NCBI GenBank assembly: GCA_942493055.1
Contig: OW818680.1
Span: 2,170,001-2,234,000 of the forward strand
Reading direction: 5' to 3'
DNA from: CAIZQW01 sp942493055
GTDB lineage: Bacteria; Verrucomicrobiota; Kiritimatiellia; RFP12; UBA1067
Length of the DNA stretch: 64,000 nt
In this document: piece after piece, positions 1-8,405 of the stretch
Position numbering within the stretch: position 1 is the stretch's first letter
How the letters are laid out: each line of letters opens with the position of its first letter
Translations under genes and position numbers: made by a program
The notes under the pieces: generated by a model
The model's database searches: none
The model's input: the letters and a program-made list of their open reading frames with translations, nothing else
What the model was told of the DNA's origin: nothing

Positions 1-2968
1 TCGGCCGGAAGCGGACAGCGCCGGACTTCATCACCGCCTCTTGCAGGCTCATGCCAGCAGCCCGGGCTTCAGCGATGAACTCCAACAGGACGATGCTGTT
101 GCGGATCACGATGCCTCCCAAGGCAATCATGCCGATCATGCCTGTTGCTGTGAAAAAGACAGGGGACATATAGCCGCCGACCGACGAGGCTGACACGACG
201 TTGAGGAGATAAAAGCCCGGGGCGATACCGATGATGGTCAGGGGAATCGCGCACATCATGATGAGTGACATCCTGAAACTCCGCGTCTGGACAATGAGGA
301 GCAGGAGGATGCCCAGCATGGCCACACCAAAGGCGATTCCGAGATCGCGGAAGACGCGCAGGGTGATCTCCCACTCGCCCTCCCCGGCCCAATCGACTGT
401 AACCCCAGCAGGCAGCGGCTCACGTTTCAACGTGCCGTGAATCGTGCTCAGGATAAGTTCGCCTGGCGCACGTCCGACAGGTTCCGCCGTCACGAACACG
501 ACACGCTTTAAGTTCTTGTGCATGATGGGGGTCTCAGTTGGCGCGCGTTCAAAGCGTCCCAGCTCTGCCAGTTCGACTGACCCGCTTGCGCCCCGGATGG
601 AGAGCTGTTTCAACCGCTCAACATTATTCCGGTCAGCATAGGCGAGTTGCAAGTGGAGACTCAGGGGCTGGCGTTCATCCGGAACAGAGAGATTGCCAAG
701 CGATACGCCCCCCAGGGCCATCCCGAGACACCCTGTTATTTCCTGAACCGTGATCTGGTGCGCAGAGGCCTTTTCAGCATCCACACGGAAAACCCAACGT
801 TCAGCCGAGGGCTCCTGCAACAGATCAACTTCCTTGACATGCTTCGCGTCTGTTTTCATCAGGCGTGTGCCCAATCCTTTAGCGGCATCCAAGAGTTTTT
901 CATAACTCATGTCCGGCGAACCGTACACTTCAGCCGTGATCGTCGCAAGCACAGGAGGTCCTGGAGGAACTTCAACAATATTGACCATCGCCCCATGCGA
1001 CGTGGCGATCGCCTCGATGTTATCCCTGAGCCGCAAGGCGATCTCATGGGACGGCATCTTGCGCTGCGCCTTGGGCAGCAGGTTGACGCGCACATCCGCA
1101 TGATTCGACTGGTTGCGCATGCCGTAGTGCCGGACCAAGCCATTGAAATCAATCGGCGAGGCCACGCCGACATAACTTTGCACATCAACAACTTCCCGTT
1201 GCCGCATGAGATACCCTTCAAACTCCGCAACCGCACGCGTCGTCTTTTCAAGCGATGTGCCTGGAGGCATCCTGACCAGGAGTTGAAATTCATCACGGTT
1301 GTCATACGGCAGCATCTTCAGCGGGACCTTAAAAAGCATCAACCCCACAGAAGCGACAACCAGAAGTCCCACAGTCAGCAGAAGCAGGACGGCCTTCCGG
1401 CGGGAGAAGAAGGGGCGTATCATGCCAGCATAAAGACGGCTGACCCAGGCCGGCGTCACATCCACTGTTTCTGCTGGTGCTTGGCTCGCCTGCTTGCCCA
1501 GCAATTTGAAGGCCATGAAGGGGACAAAGGTCAAGGCGCAGAGCGTCGAGAAGGAGACCGTCAACGGCACGTTGATCGCCATGGGACCCATGTAGGGGCC
1601 CATCATGCCTGTGATGAAAAACATAGGCGCGAACGAGACAATGATGGCAATCGTCGACATGATCACGGGCGGCAACACCTCTTTAACCGCAAAGAGCGTT
1701 GCCTCCAACGGACTCTTTTTACCCATGCGGATGTGACGCTGGATATTGTCCACATTGGTAATCGGATCATCCACCACCAGTCCTAGGCTCAGGATCAGCG
1801 CAAAGAGAGTCACGCGGTTCAACGTGTAACCAAAAACATAGTTGGTGAAGAGCGCCAGGGCGAAACTGACCGGCACCGAGCACCCCACCACCAGACTCTC
1901 ACGCCAGCCCATGGTCAGCGCGATCAGCAGCACGACCGTCACAATGGCAAAAAACATCCCCATCACCAGATCATCCACGCGCCGGTTGGCAGACGTTCCT
2001 TGGTCGCGGGTGATATGCAACGTCACGTCCGCAGGAATAATACTCCCCTTCGCCGCCTTCGCCTCTGCAATGATCTTCTCCGACAGCGTGACTGCATTGA
2101 TCCCTGCTTTTTTACTGAAGGCCAAAGTGACGGCCTGCTGCCCATTGTAGCGCACGTAAGATTCGGGAACGCGTGGCGCGTCAATCACTGTCGCGACATC
2201 GCTCAGCCGCACGATGCGGTCTCCTTCAGCCTTGACAATCAGCCGCGCAACCTCCTCCGCCTGCGTCAATCCGGTGTCGGTCATGACGAGGACTTCCTGT
2301 CCGGCTTGAATCTGTTTTCCGACAATCGAGGAGCTGTTCTGACGGCGCACGGCATTCTGGATGTCACCCAGTCCGAGTTGCCGTGCGGCGAGATTTTCCA
2401 GGATAGGTTCAATCCGAATCGTACGGGGATAGCCCCCGATCACATCCGTGCGTGAAATATCCGCAATACTTTCAAGTCGCGCACCCAGTTCTTCTGCAAC
2501 CCGACGCAACTGGGCTCCATCATATTTGACACCTGTCAGAGCCAGCGTCACAATCGGTACATCGTTGATGCTGACCGGTATCACCCGCCAGCCCGTGACC
2601 CCGTCTGGCACCTGGTTCATGTTCTCGCTCATCTTGTCGCGCAGCCGGACCATGGCCCGGTCACGATCTTCGCCGACATGAAAACGGATGGTCACCCGTG
2701 CGCCATCGCGCGCACTTGATGAGTAGACATGTTCGACGCCGTCGAGCTGCCACAGAAGTCGTTCGAGCGGACGTGTGACCAGCTCCTCAGTTTCCTTCGG
2801 GGAATGTCCTGGAAAAGCGACCTCCACATCGGCCATGGGGACGACAATCTGGGGATCCTCTTCGCGGGGCGTGTAGATCATTGCGAGGACGCCCATCAGC
2901 ATCGCGGTGACGATGAGCATCGCAGAAAAAGGACCTTGTAAAAAAAACCGCACTATTTTCATCACCAT
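1..2968 (-). CDS. RND-family efflux pump permease (AcrB/HAE1-like), cut by window edge
   Basis: Inner-membrane, proton-driven resistance-nodulation-division transporter. About 989 codons are present and the frame stays open to base 1; the family is about 1030-1070 residues, so only the last membrane helix is missing. I read the frame directly: an N-terminal helix, the porter-domain start with PREEDPQ, the TM4 proton-relay pair VVDDP (Asp400-Asp401), and near the edge the typical C-terminal GGIVIRNSIVLLEF and GAVRFRP motifs. ATG at 2968 has GGAG about 9 bases upstream; a second in-frame ATG lies at 2962. It begins 15 bases after the stop of the permease gene at 2984, so the two are probably one operon. 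No membrane-fusion or outer-membrane partner is visible in the window; one may lie beyond base 1. Substrate unknown; the permease next door suggests metals. Confidence 0.9.
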   Translation of the reverse strand, partial: MVMKIVRFFLQGPFSAMLIVTAMLMGVLAMIYTPREEDPQIVVPMADVEVAFPGHSPKETEELVTRPLERLLWQLDGVEHVYSSSARDGARVTIRFHVGEDRDRAMVRLRDKMSENMNQVPDGVTGWRVIPVSINDVPIVTLALTGVKYDGAQLRRVAEELGARLESIADISRTDVIGGYPRTIRIEPILENLAARQLGLGDIQNAVRRQNSSSIVGKQIQAGQEVLVMTDTGLTQAEEVARLIVKAEGDRIVRLSDVATVIDAPRVPESYVRYNGQQAVTLAFSKKAGINAVTLSEKIIAEAKAAKGSIIPADVTLHITRDQGTSANRRVDDLVMGMFFAIVTVVLLIALTMGWRESLVVGCSVPVSFALALFTNYVFGYTLNRVTLFALILSLGLVVDDPITNVDNIQRHIRMGKKSPLEATLFAVKEVLPPVIMSTIAIIVSFAPMFFITGMMGPYMGPMAINVPLTVSFSTLCALTFVPFMAFKLLGKQASQAPAETVDVTPAWVSRLYAGMIRPFFSRRKAVLLLLTVGLLVVASVGLMLFKVPLKMLPYDNRDEFQLLVRMPPGTSLEKTTRAVAEFEGYLMRQREVVDVQSYVGVASPIDFNGLVRHYGMRNQSNHADVRVNLLPKAQRKMPSHEIALRLRDNIEAIATSHGAMVNIVEVPPGPPVLATITAEVYGSPDMSYEKLLDAAKGLGTRLMKTDAKHVKEVDLLQEPSAERWVFRVDAEKASAHQITVQEITGCLGMALGGVSLGNLSVPDERQPLSLHLQLAYADRNNVERLKQLSIRGASGSVELAELGRFERAPTETPIMHKNLKRVVFVTAEPVGRAPGELILSTIHGTLKREPLPAGVTVDWAGEGEWEITLRVFRDLGIAFGVAMLGILLLLIVQTRSFRMSLIMMCAIPLTIIGIAPGFYLLNVVSASSVGGYMSPVFFTATGMIGMIALGGIVIRNSIVLLEFIAEARAAGMSLQEAVMKSGAVRFRP

Positions 2969-2983
2969 AGTTGATATCTCCGC

Positions 2984-4075
2984 TTATTGCACTGCCTTTG
3001 CTTGCAGTTTGAAGAGTCCTGGAATCAATAGAATCATGAGAATGATAGATGCCCCCCATTGCCAAAGAGGCACATGAGCTGCTTCGCTCGCAGCATGATG
3101 CTGCAGGATGGGAGCACTCTTGACAACAACCGGCAGGAAACTATCCAGCAGGAAGCCAGAAAGAATCGCGATTACGCAGATGGAGGCAAGATAGGCGATT
3201 GTCCCTCTGCGTCCGATTTCGCGCCAGAGCGTGATGACCGCAGCAGAATTGGTTGCAGGCCCGGCGATCATAAAAACCATGGCTGCGCCAGGGGAGACGC
3301 CTGCCTGAATCAACAGTGCGGCAATCGGCACCGATGAGGCGGAGCAGACATACATCGGAATGCCAATGATGAGCGCGAGCAGGTAACCCATCGGCCCCGG
3401 AGGAATGACGCTCGAAAGAAGTCCTTCAGGAACCAATGCAGACACGAGGCCAGCAATCAGTACGCCGAGCAGCAAAGGCCTCGCCATATCCCGAGGCAGA
3501 ACAACAAAACCTTGCCGGAAAGCTCGCTGCCATGCAGCCGCCGATCTCCAACGAGGCTTCTCCGTGAAAAGAGGTTCTTCGTCAGCGGGGCAGGCCTCTG
3601 TCTCACAGCAACATGATGTCGATAAGCCAGCCTCTTTTTTCTCCGCTTCCGGGGTTTCCTTGCGGCACACCCAGTCCGTCAACAAACCAGCCACAATGCC
3701 AGAAAAAAAGGCGGCAATAATTCGGAGGAGCGCGATCACGGGTCCCAATAAAGAGTAGGTCAGGAAGATGCTGTCCACCCCCGTTTGCGGTGTCGAGGCC
3801 AGAAAACTGACGGTCGCGCCTTTGCCCGCGCCAGCCTTGCGCAAAGCAAAGGCTAACGGGAGGACCCCGCAGGAGCAGAGGGGCAACGGCACACCGATCA
3901 GTGCAGCCTTCACCACCTGCCAGAGTCCCTTACGCCCCAGATGACGGGCAACCCATGCGGGTGTGAAAAAGAGAGAGAGCAGCCCTGCGATAGCAAAGCC
4001 GAGGAGCAGGTAAGGGGCCATCATCATAACCACCATTACTACTGCCAGCGCAATCTCTTGTATTTTATCTATCAT
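2984..4075 (-). CDS. SO_0444/ArsP-type permease (DUF318), putative metal efflux
   Basis: 363-residue polytopic membrane protein of the DUF318 (ArsP_1) permease group. Two homologous halves each contain helices; the first half carries the hallmark PLCSCGVLP (about residues 64-72) and the second the matching CSASSVPIAALL. A cytoplasmic linker around residue 150 has a cysteine cluster (SCCCETEAC) suited to soft-metal binding, typical of the SO_0444 copper/zinc efflux group. Family members export metals or organoarsenicals; the substrate here is inference. It lies directly upstream of the RND gene on the same strand (15-base gap) and downstream of the persulfide enzyme gene, from which an octamer tandem repeat separates it. 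Confidence 0.85.
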   Translation of the reverse strand: MIDKIQEIALAVVMVVMMMAPYLLLGFAIAGLLSLFFTPAWVARHLGRKGLWQVVKAALIGVPLPLCSCGVLPLAFALRKAGAGKGATVSFLASTPQTGVDSIFLTYSLLGPVIALLRIIAAFFSGIVAGLLTDWVCRKETPEAEKKEAGLSTSCCCETEACPADEEPLFTEKPRWRSAAAWQRAFRQGFVVLPRDMARPLLLGVLIAGLVSALVPEGLLSSVIPPGPMGYLLALIIGIPMYVCSASSVPIAALLIQAGVSPGAAMVFMIAGPATNSAAVITLWREIGRRGTIAYLASICVIAILSGFLLDSFLPVVVKSAPILQHHAASEAAHVPLWQWGASIILMILLIPGLFKLQAKAVQ

Positions 4076-4150
4076 GAGTCATGCCTGTCATTAACGCGTA
4101 CGTTGAGGACATGGGACCTGCGACCTTGGACTTGCAGCACCTTCATCCAC

Positions 4151-4203
4151 CATTCGCGCATTCCCGCATTCGCGCATTCCCGCATTCCCGCATTCCCGCA
4201 TTT
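4151..4203. repeat. Octamer tandem repeat, CATTCSCG x 6.6
   Basis: Six consecutive 8-base units, CATTCGCG or CATTCCCG (order G,C,G,C,C,C), then a partial unit, begin at 4151 and end 2-3 bases from the stop codon of the CoA-disulfide reductase gene (TAA at 4208-4206). On the minus strand it reads as GAATG-rich words, similar in flavour to the GGAAT-rich block at 14762-14892. No hairpin with a T-run is present, so it is not an obvious terminator. Confidence 0.9.
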
Positions 4204-4205
4204 CT

Positions 4206-6671
4206 TTAGATGAACAACGTCGTACCGCTCTGCTTGGCCATTTCGGCAAAGCTGGCAATCCCCGCCACATCATCGATTTCAACAAGCTCCTCGCGCGTAA
4301 GCCCCATCACATTCATCGCCATCTCGCACGCAATGAACTTGACGCCCATGCCCTTGGCCTGAACCATCAACTCTTGGAGCGTGGGCACATTCTGCTGGCG
4401 CATCACATATTTCATCATCTCCGTGCCCATGCCTGCCATGTGCATCTTCGATAGCGCCAGCTTCTGTGCGCCCTTGGGGAGCATCCAGCCGAACATCGTC
4501 GAGAGCAACGATTTTGCGACCGACGGAGCTGGATTTTTCCGAAGCACGCTCAACCCCCAGAAAGTGAAGAAGACACCCACCTTCTGCCCAGACGCTGCCA
4601 TGCCGCACGCAATGATCAAGGCGGCCAAGGCCTTGTCCAGATCATTGCTGAATAGAATGATCGCCGCCTGATCGGATGTGCTCTGCCGGGTGACGCGTAC
4701 GTCCTCGCCTGATCGCTTCATGATCAATGCGACAAGATGATGATCGGTTGTTGTCTGCGAAATCAACTCGTTGCCGCTGGAGGCGATCCAACTGTTTAAG
4801 TCCGATGCAAAGGAGACAGAGGCCGTCAACTGCAACGTTTCGCCGTTCGCCAAGCCGTCCATCTCCTGCTTCAGCCGTACGACAGGACCCGGACACGCCA
4901 ACGCACGGACATCCACCATTTTCTTCGGTGCCATGGGCAGGCCGTCATCCGGCCCTGCTTTATTCAGCGCGTCTTTCATCGACTCTTTCATCATACTCGC
5001 GCTTACGCAGGTCGGAGCGTTGGGTGCCTTCCCTCCAGAAACCTGCAGGGCCGCATGAAAACTTTTCCAGGTCAGATAGCCGCCTGATAAATTGGCGACC
5101 TTGAACCCATTCTGTCGTAGGACACGTTCTGCAACATAACCCCTTAACCCGACGCGGCAGGTGGAGACGTACTGGGTCTGCTTGTCAAGCTCACCGAGAC
5201 GCAGACGGAGTTCACCCAACGGGATATTGACCGACCCGGGGATCGCCCCGATCTCGAACTCCGCCGGCTCGCTCACATCAATGACCTTTGCTGAGGCGGG
5301 TATCTCATCCGCATGGACGATCGCGCTCTTCCCGTCCAACATGTTAGACGCCATCATGCCCAGGAAGTTGACTGGATCTTTCGCAGAGTTGAAGGGCGGG
5401 GCGTATGAGAGTTCCAGTTCACCCAAATCGCGCACTTTCTTCCCGCATTGCATAACCACGCCGATCACATCAATCCGCTTATCGATCCCCTTGTGGCCCA
5501 CGCCCTGCGCACCCAGAATCGTTCCGTCCGGACCAAAGAGCAGCTTCAGATGCATCTGAGCTCCACCGGGATAGTAGGACGCATTGGAGGCCGGATGCGC
5601 ATAGATCTTTTGGTAAGCCATCTTGAGTTGCTTCAACCGGCGTTCAGTCAGTCCAATGCTCGCCGCACTCAGATTGCCCACCTTGAGGATCGCCGCACCG
5701 AAGGTTCCGCGATAGGTCGAATGGCCGCCGAGCAGATTGTCCGCGACAATGCGTCCCTGCTTATTGGCCGGGCCTGCCAGCGGCACGGCGGTCGGCTGAC
5801 CCGTGATCGGGTCAACAACCTCAATGACATCACCCGCCGCATAGATATCGGGATTGGAGGTCTGGAGCTCTGCATTCACCAGGATGTGCTTACGCGGCCC
5901 GAGCTGCAACCCTGCAGCCTGCGCCAGTTCGGAGTTGGGTTTCACGCCGACACTCATGATCACAAAGTCCGCTGCCAATTCACGTCCATCATCCAGGACG
6001 GCTTTCAAATCGCCTGAACGTTTAAAAGCCGTGACCTTACGCCCCAGTTCCAGCCGTATTCCGTGGTGGGTCAACTCCTGCGCCAGATACGAACTCATCT
6101 CCTTGTCAATCGTCGGCAAGACCTGGTCCACCAGTTCCACGATCGTCACCTCCAAGCCGCGCAGGCGCAGATTTTCTGCGACTTCAAGACCGATGAAGCC
6201 CGCGCCAACGACCACGGCCCGCTTCGCCCCTGCATCGACACGCTTGAGCACCGCATCCATATCCGGGATCGTCCAGAGACGAAGGATGGCGGGATCATCC
6301 GAGCCCGGCAAGTTCATCATCAAAGGCGAGGATCCGGGGGCCAGCAACAGTTTATCATACGACTCGGTGTAGCTCTGTCCGTCGTGGGTCCGCACGGTCA
6401 GACTTTTGGCCGTCGGATCAATGGCTGTGACCTCCGAGAGGACACGCACATCAATGTTAAAACGCGCCTTCATGCGTTCCGAGGGCATCACTAAGAGCGT
6501 TTCACGCTCAGGTATGACCTGTCCCAGATGATAAGGAAGTCCGCAATTGGCATACGAGATATAGGGCCCGCGCTCTAGCAAGACAATCTCGACCTGCTCA
6601 TCCAGCCGTCTCAACCGCGCAGCCGCGCTCGCACCAGCAGCAACACCGCCCACAATAACAATCTTACTCAT
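4206..6671 (-). CDS. CoA-disulfide reductase-rhodanese-TusA-DsrE fusion
   Basis: 821-residue cytoplasmic sulfur-transfer flavoenzyme with four domains. Residues 1-450: FAD/NAD(P)H pyridine-nucleotide disulfide reductase of the CoADR group, with GGVAAGASAAARLRR at the FAD site and the single catalytic Cys43 in YANCGLPYH. About 455-545: rhodanese with STCRVGLRG (persulfide Cys near 505). About 583-655: TusA-like with ACPGPVVRLK (Cys near 593). About 665-821: DsrE/DsrF/DsrH-like with conserved Cys in KFIACEMAMN. Such fusions reduce CoA disulfides, CoA persulfides or polysulfide and relay sulfane sulfur between cysteines. ATG at 6671 follows AGGAGAAGGAGAG. A strong promoter lies at 6737-6710. The gene is divergent from the palindrome-flanked regulator and upstream of the permease/RND pair, so it may belong to one sulfur/metal stress response. 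Confidence 0.93.
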   Translation of the reverse strand: MSKIVIVGGVAAGASAAARLRRLDEQVEIVLLERGPYISYANCGLPYHLGQVIPERETLLVMPSERMKARFNIDVRVLSEVTAIDPTAKSLTVRTHDGQSYTESYDKLLLAPGSSPLMMNLPGSDDPAILRLWTIPDMDAVLKRVDAGAKRAVVVGAGFIGLEVAENLRLRGLEVTIVELVDQVLPTIDKEMSSYLAQELTHHGIRLELGRKVTAFKRSGDLKAVLDDGRELAADFVIMSVGVKPNSELAQAAGLQLGPRKHILVNAELQTSNPDIYAAGDVIEVVDPITGQPTAVPLAGPANKQGRIVADNLLGGHSTYRGTFGAAILKVGNLSAASIGLTERRLKQLKMAYQKIYAHPASNASYYPGGAQMHLKLLFGPDGTILGAQGVGHKGIDKRIDVIGVVMQCGKKVRDLGELELSYAPPFNSAKDPVNFLGMMASNMLDGKSAIVHADEIPASAKVIDVSEPAEFEIGAIPGSVNIPLGELRLRLGELDKQTQYVSTCRVGLRGYVAERVLRQNGFKVANLSGGYLTWKSFHAALQVSGGKAPNAPTCVSASMMKESMKDALNKAGPDDGLPMAPKKMVDVRALACPGPVVRLKQEMDGLANGETLQLTASVSFASDLNSWIASSGNELISQTTTDHHLVALIMKRSGEDVRVTRQSTSDQAAIILFSNDLDKALAALIIACGMAASGQKVGVFFTFWGLSVLRKNPAPSVAKSLLSTMFGWMLPKGAQKLALSKMHMAGMGTEMMKYVMRQQNVPTLQELMVQAKGMGVKFIACEMAMNVMGLTREELVEIDDVAGIASFAEMAKQSGTTLFI

Positions 6672-6709
6672 AGTCTCTCCTTCTCCTAATGTCCCTAAAA
6701 ATTAATATC

Positions 6710-6737
6710 ATCATATCATAATTTTATAATATGTCAA
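6710..6737 (-). promoter_or_regulatory. Sigma70-type promoter of the persulfide enzyme gene
   Basis: On the minus strand, TTGACA (6737-6732), a 16-base spacer and TATGAT (6715-6710) give a near-consensus promoter. It ends about 38 bases upstream of the ATG at 6671. The region is very AT-rich. Confidence 0.7.
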
Positions 6738-6826
6738 CAGTCGTTTTTTTTTCCGTGCTCCATCCCTGCCTGTTCGTTTTTAAGCTGTCTTACAACGTTT
6801 CACCCTCACATTCCGCGAAACTGGAC

Positions 6827-6855
6827 TTGAAAAGCGAAAACAAATCCCCTACTAT
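6827..6855 (+). promoter_or_regulatory. Promoter of the tandem winged-helix regulator gene
   Basis: TTGAAA (6827-6832), a 17-base spacer and TACTAT (6850-6855). The last base of the -10 element is the first base of the 30-bp palindrome, so an operator-bound protein would cover the transcription start. This geometry is typical of autorepression. Confidence 0.6.
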
Positions 6856-6884
6856 TTTCTCACACCTTGCAAGGTGTGAGAAAA
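6855..6884. promoter_or_regulatory. Perfect 30-bp palindrome, probable operator (copy 1)
   Basis: Two 15-base arms with no spacer: TTTTCTCACACCTTG then CAAGGTGTGAGAAAA. It spans from the end of the -10 box to the ribosome binding site of the regulator gene (AGGAG at 6884-6888). An identical copy lies at 7477-7506. A perfect dyad of this size at +1 fits a dimeric winged-helix repressor site; a small hairpin function in RNA is the alternative. Confidence 0.7.
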
Positions 6885-6892
6885 GGAGTTCC

Positions 6893-7501
6893 GTGGAAAA
6901 ACACTTATCACCCACACTGTGGCGGACGTGCAGAGTGCTCGCCAACGAGAGTCGTCTCTTGCTGATTAAAGCAATGATTGATCAGCCTCCGATGACCGTG
7001 AAACAGTTGGCCCACACCAGTAAAATGAGAGAGTTCACCTGCAGTTTGCGCTTGAGGCAGATCCATGCGAGAGGCTTATTGACCGTGACTCGAAGCAGTA
7101 AGTGGGTCTCTTACCAGCTTGGAGCAGACCCTGAAGTAGAACACGCAAAGCCCATTCTCGTCGCATTGATTAAAACACTCCGCAAATGCCAAGCCCAAGA
7201 GGACTTTGATTTGGTCATAAAGGAGGCGACTTTGTTTACGCATCCCCGACGTATAATACTGGCACGCGCGCTTGCGCATGAGCCTCGCTCGCAGCTTGGG
7301 AAACTGCTTGCCACTTGTGATATATCTCTACCCGCACTTTACCGGCACCTCGATAAAATGGAACGCCGAGGGCTCATTACATGCAGCGGCACAGAGATCA
7401 CGTTATGTCCGCGCCAAAAACCTTTTACAAAAGCCCTTTTATCCATTGCTACAGGTCGCGTAAACCGTCCTGAACATTTTCTCACACCTTGCAAGGTGTG
7501 A
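6893..7501 (+). CDS. Tandem winged-helix (ArsR-like) transcriptional regulator
   Basis: 202-residue DNA-binding protein with two successive ArsR-like winged-helix domains: residues about 9-85 (RVLANESRLLLIKAM then QLAHTSK) and about 105-190 (THPRRIILARAL, a recognition-helix-like SLPALYRHLDKMERRGLI). The GTG at 6893 is preferred because AGGAG lies 4 bases upstream and the promoter TACTAT lies just before it; the longer frame from 6731 would start upstream of the promoter. The C-terminus HFLTPCKV and the stop are encoded inside the second palindrome. It is divergent from the CoA-disulfide reductase gene. Scattered cysteines occur but no canonical ArsR CVC metal box. A role sensing thiol, persulfide or metal stress is inference from neighbours. 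Confidence 0.75.
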   Translation: MEKHLSPTLWRTCRVLANESRLLLIKAMIDQPPMTVKQLAHTSKMREFTCSLRLRQIHARGLLTVTRSSKWVSYQLGADPEVEHAKPILVALIKTLRKCQAQEDFDLVIKEATLFTHPRRIILARALAHEPRSQLGKLLATCDISLPALYRHLDKMERRGLITCSGTEITLCPRQKPFTKALLSIATGRVNRPEHFLTPCKV

Positions 7502-7506
7502 GAAAA
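7477..7506. promoter_or_regulatory. Identical 30-bp palindrome, copy 2
   Basis: Same 30 bases as 6855-6884, 622 bp downstream, overlapping the last codons and stop of the regulator gene. It could be an auxiliary operator for DNA looping, a roadblock, or a weak bidirectional terminator; the flanking T and A runs are only four bases. No convincing promoter follows it. From 7507 to 7707 I see no gene: only small unsupported frames. Confidence 0.6.
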
Positions 7507-7707
7507 TAAAAGATTCAAAATGGAGGGGCAAATGAAGTTTGATTGGAGGGGTTGAATAGTGTGGCTATCTGCTTCACAATGTACCCCCTGCGCGTGTCTT
7601 CAAAAAGAAGCCGACCTCCTGATATTTCACGTGCCACGGGATACGACGGGTGTGCTGCGCGTTATCGCATACGACCAGGAAGATACTTTTCTTCAATGCT
7701 TGCGGCT

Positions 7708-8319
7708 CTACTTGATGACAGCAGCATGCTTTTGAGGTGACATCTTCTTTGCCACCTCTGGCTGAGTAGCAATATGGCGTGCGCCGAGGAGCACCTCTTC
7801 TCGGATGGCTTTGGAGGAGCGTGTGGCGGTGGTGACGGTATCGACGACAGCGGGATCATCCGTTGCGCGGCGGCCGAAGAACTGTTCAAAGAACCCGGAG
7901 GTGGTCAGAAGCGAAAAATGTTTCTTGTCTTCGACATGGTCGATGATCTTCACTCCCTTGATCAGGCCATCCGTGTCGAGACCGACCCAGAGGATGATCT
8001 CGCCATGCTTGCCCTTGCACTTCGGCGGCGTCTTGTCCGTCCTGAAGAGCCATCCGAGTGTGGCACCGTTAAGTGTGACCACGTGGATGGTCTGGGTGGT
8101 GGCGTTGAGGGTGAGCGGCTGGACAACAGCCTCCGAATCGAACCACTCCTTGCCGATGCTCTCAGGGCCTGGGACGGCTTCAGCACTGTTTTCACTCCCA
8201 AGCAGAGGCACAGGATACAGCGGAAGCACAATTAAAAGCAAGAGGAGTCCCAGGAGAAGGCGCATCCTTGTTGTTTTGCGTGCATGATCTAGAAAAACTG
8301 TTGTCATCGCTTTGTCCAT
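7708..8319 (-). CDS. Membrane-anchored FMN-binding domain protein
   Basis: 203-residue protein with an N-terminal signal anchor (MRLLLGLLLLLIVLPLYPVP after a basic stretch) and a C-terminal FMN_bind domain of the RnfG/NqrC/NosR type. The motif VDTVTTATRSSKAI near residue 165 matches the D-x-x-[ST]-x-A-T-x-[ST]-S pattern in which a threonine takes a covalent phosphoester FMN attached by ApbE. It would face the extracytoplasmic side and carry electrons. The gene is divergent from the TAT-exported FAD oxidoreductase (86-base gap), which makes an exported flavin electron-transfer pair plausible. The start is uncertain: in-frame ATGs at 8319, 8307 and 8265. Confidence 0.8.
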   Translation of the reverse strand: MDKAMTTVFLDHARKTTRMRLLLGLLLLLIVLPLYPVPLLGSENSAEAVPGPESIGKEWFDSEAVVQPLTLNATTQTIHVVTLNGATLGWLFRTDKTPPKCKGKHGEIILWVGLDTDGLIKGVKIIDHVEDKKHFSLLTTSGFFEQFFGRRATDDPAVVDTVTTATRSSKAIREEVLLGARHIATQPEVAKKMSPQKHAAVIK

Positions 8320-8405
8320 ATTTTGTCCGCTTAACTTTATATAAATCCCCCTTGCTTTGTCGAGCGGAAGATGAAAAAATATATTGAGCGTTGGGAGATT
8401 TTTTT

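Noticed and set aside
647..1786. 379-codon frame on the + strand inside the RND gene region
   Set aside because: It is the antisense shadow of the RND gene; composition is His/Arg/Gln-rich and no family is recognised, while the minus-strand frame gives clear RND motifs.
4142..4203. Terminator between CoADR and the permease gene
   Set aside because: It is a direct octamer array without a hairpin or U-tract.
6731..6892. N-terminal extension of the tandem winged-helix regulator
   Set aside because: It would start upstream of the promoter and run through the palindrome; GTG 6893 has a ribosome site and fits the domain boundary.
6855..7506. Two identical palindromes as a two-repeat CRISPR or as insertion-sequence ends
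   Set aside because: The spacer is a 609-base gene, there are only two repeats, no target duplication and no transposase; operator sites explain them better.
7543..7740. 65-codon frame on the + strand
   Set aside because: No recognisable sequence, poor composition, and its end overlaps the FMN-binding gene antisense.
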